In this document: in pieces, positions 32,457 through 38,833 of the stretch
Layout of the letters: each line of letters starts with the position of its first letter
Numbering within the stretch: the stretch's first letter is position 1
From: Rhodothermales bacterium
Lineage (GTDB): Bacteria > Bacteroidota > Rhodothermia > Rhodothermales > JANQRZ01
DNA: 64,000 nt
Assembly (NCBI GenBank): GCA_028284265.1
Contig: JANQRZ010000017.1
Location: forward strand, 1-64,000
Direction of reading: 5' to 3'
The notes under the pieces: model-generated
Seen by the model: the letters and a program-made list of their open reading frames with translations, nothing else
What the model was told of the DNA's origin: nothing
The model's database searches: none
Position numbers and translations under genes: made by a program

Positions 32457-33296
32457 ATGAAAACGGTTGAACTGGTCCTCCGCGTCCCGGAGCGCTACCA
32501 CGAGTTTCTCATCGCCGAACTGTCCGACCTCGACTTCGAGAGCTTCGCCGAGGACAATGACCGGCTGCGAGCCTATGCCCCAGCGACCCGCTGGAATGCC
32601 GCGAGCCGCGAACAGGTCGAGCACTGGCTCCGCACTCGCGACCTTCCAGACACTTTTGAGGAGCGCATCGTCGAAGACGAAAACTGGAATGCCCGGTGGG
32701 AGGAGACTATCCGACCTCTCGCTGTCGGGCGCTTCCTTATCAAACCGACGTGGGCCGAGGTGCCGCCCGAGCACGCCGACAAGGTGTTGCTAGAGATCGA
32801 TCCGAAGATGAGTTTCGGGACTGGCTATCACGAGAGTACGCGGCTCGCCCTCCGCTTCTTGCCCGGTCTCCTCGATGGAGGGGAAGCGGTCCTTGATGCA
32901 GGCACAGGCACGGGCGTTCTCGGCATCGCCGCGCTCAAGCTCGGCGCGGCCTCGGCGCTCGGATTCGACATCGATCCGTGGGCCTCGACCAATGCAACGG
33001 AGAACGCCCTCCTCAACGGCGTCGCTGACCGCTTCGAGGTCCGCGAAGGATCGCTCGATGTCGTGCCGGAGTCAGGCTTCGAGTTGGTCTTCGCCAACAT
33101 CAACCGGAACGTGCTCGTGGACCTGCTGCCTGGCTTCGCTGCCAAGCTCGCACCGCATGGCCGACTTGTTCTCGCCGGACTGCTTCGAACAGATCGGGAG
33201 ATGATGGCTGAGGCGATCCATCAGGCCGGATTGCACCTCTACGACGAGGCCACCGAGAACGAATGGTGGAGCGCAGTGGTGAAGAAAGAAGCGTAG
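32457..33296 (+). CDS. prmA: Ribosomal protein L11 methyltransferase
   Basis: The 279-residue product has the small N-terminal domain of PrmA and a SAM-dependent methyltransferase domain with motif I VLDAGTGTGVLGIAALKLGA, the preceding MSFGTGYHESTRLALRFL block and NINRNVLVDLLP. PrmA trimethylates L11 in the large ribosomal subunit. The stop codon TAG is the start of the 30-bp palindrome at 33292-33321 (GCGTAGGGG), so the repeat abuts or contributes the end of the gene. Confidence 0.95.
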   Translation: MKTVELVLRVPERYHEFLIAELSDLDFESFAEDNDRLRAYAPATRWNAASREQVEHWLRTRDLPDTFEERIVEDENWNARWEETIRPLAVGRFLIKPTWAEVPPEHADKVLLEIDPKMSFGTGYHESTRLALRFLPGLLDGGEAVLDAGTGTGVLGIAALKLGAASALGFDIDPWASTNATENALLNGVADRFEVREGSLDVVPESGFELVFANINRNVLVDLLPGFAAKLAPHGRLVLAGLLRTDREMMAEAIHQAGLHLYDEATENEWWSAVVKKEA

Positions 33297-33321
33297 GGGC
33301 ACGGCGTACCGTGCCCCTACG
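33292..33321. terminator. 30-bp hairpin repeat CGTAGGGG-N14-CCCCTACG at the prmA stop codon
   Basis: 13-bp arms CGTAGGGGCACGG (33292-33304) and its complement (33309-33321) with a 4-base loop. It overlaps the prmA stop and ends 7 bp before the stop of the convergent T9SS gene, so it may terminate both transcripts. The outer 8 bp and the total length are the same as for the palindrome in the RAYT gene. Confidence 0.8.
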
Positions 33322-33327
33322 AAGCGT

Positions 33328-34899
33328 CTATTTCAGCAGCAGCATCCGTCGGGTTTGCACCTGATCGATTGCCCGCAGCACCGCGACGTAGACGCCCGCC
33401 GCGAGGTCGTTGGCGTTCCACTCGGCCCGGTAGCGCCCGGCGGCCTGTGGGCCATCGGTTAGCACAGCTACCTGTCGGCCCATCACGTCGTAGACGGTCA
33501 GCGAGACGTGTCCGGCCTGTGGAAGGGCATACTCGATGGTCGTCAAGGTGGCGAAGGGGTTCGGGTAGTTCGTTGCCAGTTCGAGTCTACTGGGGGTTGC
33601 GCCTTCGATGGGTTCGGTCGCCACGGTCAGGTCGAGGTCGGCGGCCCAGATGATGGCGTTCTCCAAGAGCTGGATGCCTGCGCCCGTCGCTTCGCCCAGC
33701 CCGTCAGCGTCGGCGAAGAACCCGACGCGGCGAGCGGGGGCCGTGCCGCTGACCATCATCGCGCCCTCGTCGTAGGCGAACAGCACCGGCTGCCCGTCGG
33801 CGGTGCCGACCGTGACGGCCTCGCCGCCCGGTTGCCCGAATGTCATCGGTGAGTCCTGGGCGTAGACCGTCGTGTCGCCGAGCACGAAATCGACTGCAAT
33901 CGGGTGCATGTCGTTGGTGATTTCGAGGTTCGTCACCGCGCCCGTCGAGCCGAAGGCGGAAGCGGCGGTCAGGCGGAGGTCGTCGTAGAGTGCCGGTTCC
34001 CAGAGGATGAGTGGCACGTCGGTCTGGTCATAGTTCGCCGTCAGAGCGGCGGGATCGACGGAGCCGGAGATGAGGATGATTTCTTTCTCCTCGGCGTCCG
34101 CATTCGTGGCGACTTCGTCGGAGCGGACGAGCACATCGAAGCCGAGCGAGACGAGCAGGCCCTCCACGTTCAGGTCGGCAAAGCTGGGTTCGTTTGCGTC
34201 GTCGATGATGAGAAGCGCGTCGCCGCTGTCGGGGTCACCGCCGCCATCGGTAGGACTGCCGTCGAGGTTGCAGAAATACAGATCATCGAGCGTGGCCGTG
34301 CTGCCGACCGTTGGGAGGTCTCCACTCGGGAACGTGCCGTTCACAATGGAAAAGACGACGGAACCGCGCGAGGGTGTCGCCCCGGAGACGTAGGTGAAGG
34401 GCTTGATGAACAGGGTCCAGTCGGAGGCGTTCTCGGTGATGAAACCGTCTCCTGACACCTGGTTTAGAACGGCGACAGGCTCTTCCTCACCGACGGTCAG
34501 GAACGTCCCAAGCAGGATCTTGTCGCCGCCCAGCAGCGAGGCTTTGTAGTAGCCGCAGAAGGCTTCGTGCCGCTGCGACGCAGGGAAGGTGGCATTGTCG
34601 AAGCTTGGGTTGTCACGGCAGACTGCCGACGGTGCACACGTTTCCATCGCCGGGGTGATCGGAATCTGCGGGAAGTCCGGCACGGGAATGACACTCATCT
34701 GCGCGGCGAAGGGGCCGCTCCGTGCATTGCCTACCGGGTCCACCGTGCGGAAGGTCATCTCTTCATCATTGCCCACGAGCCACCCGACTGGGTCGAGGGC
34801 GTTCCACACGTCGAAGCTGGCATTGGGGACCCGGTCCGTCTGCGCCGAGGCAGGTGCGACAAGGGCCAAGAGGACGGCGAGGAGTAGAGAACGCTTCAT
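33328..34899 (-). CDS. Secreted protein with type IX secretion sorting domain
   Basis: The 523-residue product has a signal peptide (MKRSLLLAVLLALVAPASAQ) and a C-terminal sorting domain of about 80 residues: LELATNYPNPFATLTTIEYA, then VSLTVYDVMGRQVAVLTDGP and ending VQTRRMLLLK. This is the T9SS type A domain. The middle has a jelly-roll-like section (about 20-210, cysteines at CAPSAVC and FCGYY) and a second domain (about 225-430). I cannot assign an enzyme activity. It is predicted to be exported by Sec and then by T9SS to the surface. Confidence 0.85.
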   Translation of the reverse strand: MKRSLLLAVLLALVAPASAQTDRVPNASFDVWNALDPVGWLVGNDEEMTFRTVDPVGNARSGPFAAQMSVIPVPDFPQIPITPAMETCAPSAVCRDNPSFDNATFPASQRHEAFCGYYKASLLGGDKILLGTFLTVGEEEPVAVLNQVSGDGFITENASDWTLFIKPFTYVSGATPSRGSVVFSIVNGTFPSGDLPTVGSTATLDDLYFCNLDGSPTDGGGDPDSGDALLIIDDANEPSFADLNVEGLLVSLGFDVLVRSDEVATNADAEEKEIILISGSVDPAALTANYDQTDVPLILWEPALYDDLRLTAASAFGSTGAVTNLEITNDMHPIAVDFVLGDTTVYAQDSPMTFGQPGGEAVTVGTADGQPVLFAYDEGAMMVSGTAPARRVGFFADADGLGEATGAGIQLLENAIIWAADLDLTVATEPIEGATPSRLELATNYPNPFATLTTIEYALPQAGHVSLTVYDVMGRQVAVLTDGPQAAGRYRAEWNANDLAAGVYVAVLRAIDQVQTRRMLLLK

Positions 34900-35013
34900 C
34901 AGTCTGAGGGCTGTGTTTAGGTAGATTCCGAGCCGGCTTGCCGCAAGCGCACCGGCGCAGTGTCAAATTGCGCTGCATGACGTCTCCTTTCAATCGCATG
35001 ATGATGTGATTCC

Positions 35014-35901
35014 ATGACCCGCATTGCTACCATCGACGTAGGGACCAACACGGCGCTCCTGCTTATAGCTGACGTAGGCGACGGGCGTCTGGAGATTGTC
35101 CGTGAGGTGGACCGCTACGTCCGGCTCGGGCAGGGCGTGGACGCGAACCGCCGCCTCGCGCCCGAAGCGGTGGCGCGCGTCGTGGCAGCGCTCGCCGACT
35201 TCAAAGCCGTCGCCGACGACCTCGGAGCCGAGACCGTCGTGATCGGTGCGACGAGCGCCTCGCGGGATGCTGGCAACCTCGACGAGTTGATGGAGCAAGT
35301 CCGCGCCCTCGGTCTAGATTACCGGGTGATCTCCGGCAAGGAGGAAGCACTCTGGACGTTCCGCGCTGCGTGCTCGGCCTACCCGGACTTGGGTACGGTT
35401 TGCGTCGTGGATATCGGGGGCGGCTCGACGGAGGTCGTTGTCGGGCGGGCCGATGCCGAGGAGCCTCGACGGGTGAGTGTGGACATCGGCTCGGTGCGGC
35501 TGACCGAGCGGTGCTTTCCCGATCTCCCGCCATCGCCCGAGGCCATTGAAGCGGCGGAAGCGATGGCGAGCGATGCATTCGCACGGTTGAGCGTCGACCC
35601 GGCGCTGCCGCTCCTCGGCTCGTCGGGGACCGTCCGCGTACTCGGCGCGCTTGCCCAACCCGGTGAACCGACGGCTCCGGTATCTGCGGAGACCGTCCGG
35701 GTTTGGAGGGACAAGCTGCTCGGACTATCCGCCGCCGAAGTGCTCGCGCTCAACCCCGACCTGCTCTCAGGGCGGGCCGATGTCTACGCCGCCGGAGTCC
35801 TCATCCTCGATGCTTTCATGCAGCGCTTCGGATTCGAGGCGATCCATCCGAGTCCGCGCGGGCTGCGCCACGGCCTTGCGCTCCGGTGGATGGGGGCGTG
35901 A
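35014..35901 (+). CDS. Ppx/GppA-family phosphatase
   Basis: The 295-residue product has the ASKHA ATPase fold pattern of exopolyphosphatases and pppGpp phosphohydrolases: IDVGTNTALLLIAD at residues 7-20, VVIGATSASRDAGN, and VVDIGGGSTEVVVG in the middle. Ppx degrades polyphosphate and GppA converts pppGpp to ppGpp; the short length (no C-terminal HD domain) fits Ppx1-type single-domain enzymes. The stop codon TGA is the first part of a dispersed repeat (35900-36000). Confidence 0.9.
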   Translation: MTRIATIDVGTNTALLLIADVGDGRLEIVREVDRYVRLGQGVDANRRLAPEAVARVVAALADFKAVADDLGAETVVIGATSASRDAGNLDELMEQVRALGLDYRVISGKEEALWTFRAACSAYPDLGTVCVVDIGGGSTEVVVGRADAEEPRRVSVDIGSVRLTERCFPDLPPSPEAIEAAEAMASDAFARLSVDPALPLLGSSGTVRVLGALAQPGEPTAPVSAETVRVWRDKLLGLSAAEVLALNPDLLSGRADVYAAGVLILDAFMQRFGFEAIHPSPRGLRHGLALRWMGA

Positions 35902-36000
35902 CCCCCCGCTTCTGTCGCTATCACTGCGCTCAAAGCGACAGAAGCTGCCCCCCTTCAAGGGGGACAACTCGACGAGCGGCAGCGAGGAGAGTAGGGGGTC
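35900..36000. repeat. Dispersed palindromic repeat bounded by GACCCCC/GGGGGTC, copy 1
   Basis: Begins at the ppx stop codon (GCGTGACCCCC) and ends GTAGGGGGTC at 36000. The centre is CCCCCTTCAAGGGGG, and AGCGACAGAAGC pairs with GCTTCTGTCGCT to its left. A second copy with the same ends and centre lies at 54573-54660. Confidence 0.75.
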
Positions 36001-36077
36001 CGTGAGGACCGCGTGGAGGCGGAACCCGCGCCCGCCCGCGCCGTGAACCGCTGCCCCCTTCGTAACTGCACGCCGCC

Positions 36078-37184
36078 ATGACACAAGAACAAGTTCTCGA
36101 CGCCCTCTCGAACGTCATCGAGCCCGACCTCGGCAAAGACCTCGTCACGCTCGGCATGGTGAAGGATGTCAAGGTCAGCGGGCATCAGGTGGGGTTCACC
36201 GTCGTCCTCACTACGCCCGCGTGTCCGCTCAAGGAGCAGATCCGCAGCGCGTGCGTCAAGGCCGTCCACGAACTCGTCGATGCTGATGCTGAGGTGACGG
36301 TGAACATGACCTCGAATGTGACGAGTAGGCAAGGTCCGGCAGCGGGGCCGGGGAGGCAGCCGGGCGTGCTCGGTGAGATCAAGAACATCATCGCCGTTGC
36401 CTCCGGCAAGGGGGGGGTCGGCAAGAGCACGGTCGCGGCAAACCTCGCGGTGGCGCTCGCGCAGGAAGGCGCGGCGGTCGGTCTTGTGGACACCGACATC
36501 TACGGCCCATCGGTCCCGCTTATGTTTGGGATCGATCCGAGCGAGAAGCCGCACGTCAATGAGGAGCGGAAGATCATCCCGCTCGAAAAGCACGGCGTCA
36601 AACTCCTCTCGATGGGCTTCCTCGTGGACGAGACCCAAGCTGTCGTATGGCGGGGGCCGATGGTGTCGTCTGCCGTCCGCCAATTCCTGAATGATGCTGA
36701 GTGGGGTGCGCTCGACTATCTCGTGCTCGACCTCCCACCGGGCACCGGGGATATCCAGCTTACGATTGTTCAGACCGTCCCGCTGACGGGAGCCGTGCTT
36801 GTCTCGACGCCGCAGGAGGTGGCGCTCGCGGACGTTCGCAAGGGCGCGGCGATGTTCGGCAATGTCAACGTTCCAGTGCTCGGGGTCGTTGAGAACATGG
36901 CGTACTTCACGCCACCCGACCTGCCCGACCGGAAGTACTACCTCTTCGGTGAAGGCGGGGCACGGCGGCTCGCCGAAGACCTCGGCCTTCCGCTTCTCGG
37001 CGAAGTGCCTATCGAGCAAGTCACCCGTGAGAGTGGCGACCGAGGCACGCCCATCGTCGCCGCGCAGCCGGAGAGCGCGAGCGCGAAGGCATTTCGCCGC
37101 ATCGCTGAGCTTACCGCGCAGCAGGTCTCGATCCGCAACGCTGACCTCCCCGCGACGCAGCCCATCGAAATCCTGTATCGTTGA
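36078..37184 (+). CDS. mrp: Mrp/NBP35-family P-loop ATPase with MIP18 N-domain
   Basis: The 368-residue product has an N-terminal MIP18/DUF59 domain (about 1-85, with LTTPACPLKEQIR) and a ParA/MinD-like ATPase domain with deviant Walker A GKGGVGKSTVAAN (near residue 113) and LVLDLPPGTGDIQLTI. Mrp/ApbC proteins carry and insert Fe-S clusters. The C-terminal CxxC that binds the bridging cluster is absent: the position reads ENMAYFTPPDLPDRKYY. This variant is common in Bacteroidota-type Mrp. A NifU-like gene follows after 50 bp. Confidence 0.93.
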   Translation: MTQEQVLDALSNVIEPDLGKDLVTLGMVKDVKVSGHQVGFTVVLTTPACPLKEQIRSACVKAVHELVDADAEVTVNMTSNVTSRQGPAAGPGRQPGVLGEIKNIIAVASGKGGVGKSTVAANLAVALAQEGAAVGLVDTDIYGPSVPLMFGIDPSEKPHVNEERKIIPLEKHGVKLLSMGFLVDETQAVVWRGPMVSSAVRQFLNDAEWGALDYLVLDLPPGTGDIQLTIVQTVPLTGAVLVSTPQEVALADVRKGAAMFGNVNVPVLGVVENMAYFTPPDLPDRKYYLFGEGGARRLAEDLGLPLLGEVPIEQVTRESGDRGTPIVAAQPESASAKAFRRIAELTAQQVSIRNADLPATQPIEILYR

Positions 37185-37234
37185 ACCCGCGCTCTCACCG
37201 CGCGTTACACTTTGTCCTTTGACTGCTGCCCATT

Positions 37235-37504
37235 ATGCCTGAGACCCTCGCTCATACCGACCCCGCGCTCCATCAGCGCATCGAGGAGACGCTCGACCAG
37301 ATTCGGCCCTACCTGATGGCTGATGGCGGCAGCGTCCGCCTCCAGAACGTCACCGACGACTTCGTGGTCGAACTAGAACTGCTCGGTGCGTGCGGGACGT
37401 GCCCGATGAGTATGATGACGCTCCGCGCCGGGATCGAGCAGGCGCTCAAGCGCTCCGTCCCCGAGGTCACCCGCGTGGAGGCCGTCACGCCCGCCGCGAT
37501 GTAG
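37235..37504 (+). CDS. NifU-like Fe-S scaffold protein
   Basis: An 89-residue protein equal to the C-terminal domain of NifU/NfuA, with the cluster-binding CGTCPMSMMTLRAGIE (Cys pair in CxxC). It carries or delivers 4Fe-4S clusters. Next to Mrp, it probably forms an Fe-S assembly pair. A strong intrinsic terminator follows at 37528-37560. Confidence 0.93.
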   Translation: MPETLAHTDPALHQRIEETLDQIRPYLMADGGSVRLQNVTDDFVVELELLGACGTCPMSMMTLRAGIEQALKRSVPEVTRVEAVTPAAM

Positions 37505-37527
37505 AGCGGAGGTGCCTAGTGATCGAG

Positions 37528-37560
37528 AAGCCCCGACGACTATACTGGTCGTCGGGGCTT
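37528..37560 (+). terminator. Rho-independent terminator of the mrp-nifU operon
   Basis: AAGCCCCGACGAC and GTCGTCGGGGCTT form a 13-bp perfect stem with a 7-base loop, followed by CTTT, 24 bp after the NifU-like stop codon. Confidence 0.88.
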
Positions 37561-37583
37561 CTTTGTGCAGAAGCGACCGGGAA

Positions 37584-37609
37584 CAATTAATTGTTGCAAC
37601 AATTAATTG
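37584..37609. promoter_or_regulatory. 26-bp perfect palindrome, candidate operator
   Basis: Two copies of CAATTAATTG in inverted arrangement around TTGCAA form a perfect 26-bp palindrome with no loop, the most AT-rich stretch nearby. It ends 33 bp before the chosen start of the SnoaL-like gene. Such sites bind dimeric regulators of MarR or TetR type; no regulator gene is adjacent. Confidence 0.6.
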
Positions 37610-37642
37610 ATTTCCATGCCGTCTCACTCAACCCCTAAACCC

Positions 37643-38008
37643 ATGTCTCTCCGCCAGCACGTCGACGACCTCAACCAGATGATTCTGAATGGAGCCATCA
37701 TGGACGCCTTCGAGAAGTACTACGCCGAAAACGTCGTGATGAGCGAAAACAACCAAGACCACCGGCGCGGCAAAGATGCCAACCGCGAATACGAACAACA
37801 GTTTGTGGACGGTGTCAAGGCATTCCACGGAGCCGAGATTCGGAGTTCCGCCGTGAACGAGACCGGCCCCGGCACGGGCACTACGTTCTCCGAGTGGTTC
37901 ATGCACTTCGACCATGAGCACTTCGGCGACGACGCCCGCTTGGAGCAGGTGGCGGTTCAGAAGTGGGAGAACGGTCAGATTATCGAGGAGACGTTCTATC
38001 ACGGCTAG
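37643..38008 (+). CDS. SnoaL-like (NTF2-fold) protein
   Basis: From the ATG at 37643 the product (121 aa) starts MSLRQHVDDLNQMILNGAIM and contains AFEKYYAENVVMSENNQD and FSEWFMHFDHEHF, the layout of NTF2-like SnoaL-fold proteins. Many such proteins are small ligand-binding or stress proteins. An ATG at 37616 would place the start only 7 bp after the palindrome at 37584-37609; the later ATG matches the family start better. The palindrome suggests regulated expression. Confidence 0.8.
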   Translation: MSLRQHVDDLNQMILNGAIMDAFEKYYAENVVMSENNQDHRRGKDANREYEQQFVDGVKAFHGAEIRSSAVNETGPGTGTTFSEWFMHFDHEHFGDDARLEQVAVQKWENGQIIEETFYHG

Positions 38009-38034
38009 ACGCTTGGTCTACTCTAGGCTCCCCG

Positions 38035-38058
38035 CAGCATCGTCGGGAGGCGATGCTG
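38035..38058. terminator. Hairpin between convergent SnoaL-like and DUF2461 genes
   Basis: CAGCATCG (38035-38042) pairs with CGATGCTG (38051-38058) across an 8-base loop; CCCG and CGGG extend it with one mismatch. No T-run. Confidence 0.5.
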
Positions 38059-38069
38059 TCGGGAGACCT

Positions 38070-38765
38070 TCAGGCCGGTTCCATCGCCTCCCACCCGAAG
38101 GCTAGCAGCGGCAGCATCGAGCGTGCCGTGTCAACGAGGGTGTCGGAAAAGTCAGGCGACATCAGTTCGTCGTCTGACACGTCGCGCTGAACGAGGAGCG
38201 ACTTGGCCTTCAGCCACTCGGCCAGTCCTGAATCGTCTTCCACCTCAAACCCGCGCGGCATCCGCTTGAGCGATTCGCGTGCGTAGATCGGGTGTCCGGC
38301 GGCATCCATCTGCTCGACGATGTCGAGGAAGCTGCTAGGGCTGGCGACCATCTGCCCGCGCCACCGGCGGAGCAGGGCGGTCTCGGGTTGCCAGTAGCCG
38401 CCCGCGATAAATGACGCCCCCGGCTCGACGTGGAGGTAGACGCCGCCGGGGTCTTTGCGTCCGCCGCTCCGCGAAAGCACTGCCCCGACGTGGGTTTTGT
38501 ACGGCTGCTTGTTCTTCGAGAAGCGTGTGTCGCGATAGATGCGGAAGATCGAGCGCTTCGGGTCTCCGGTCAGCGGGAGGCCGTGCAGCGGGGCGCGCCG
38601 CGACACGTCGGCGATGAGGCAGCGCATCGGCCAGAGCACCTCGTCATCGAACGTCTCTTTGCGAGGTTTGAACCACTCGCGCTCGTTGTGGCGCTTGAGG
38701 TCGCGGAGGAACTGGAGGCCCTCGGCGCGGAAGCCGGGGAAGGGCGGAAGGTCGGTCGGCGGCAT
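38070..38765 (-). CDS. DUF2461-domain protein
   Basis: From the ATG at 38765 the 231-residue product carries the family blocks FLRDLKRHNEREWFKPRKE and RIYRDTRFSKNKQPYKTHVG and GGVYLHVEPGASFIAGGYWQ. DUF2461 proteins are widespread and uncharacterised. The earlier start at 38837 would overlap the kinase gene's 3' end and adds residues not seen in the family. It lies 69 bp downstream of the Ser/Thr kinase on the same strand. Confidence 0.88.
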   Translation of the reverse strand: MPPTDLPPFPGFRAEGLQFLRDLKRHNEREWFKPRKETFDDEVLWPMRCLIADVSRRAPLHGLPLTGDPKRSIFRIYRDTRFSKNKQPYKTHVGAVLSRSGGRKDPGGVYLHVEPGASFIAGGYWQPETALLRRWRGQMVASPSSFLDIVEQMDAAGHPIYARESLKRMPRGFEVEDDSGLAEWLKAKSLLVQRDVSDDELMSPDFSDTLVDTARSMLPLLAFGWEAMEPA

Positions 38766-38833
38766 GGCGGAATAAACGGGCGGGATAGAAGTGAAGGGCT
38801 GGCAAGCTACGCCGCAGGAGTGCCGAGGGCCTG

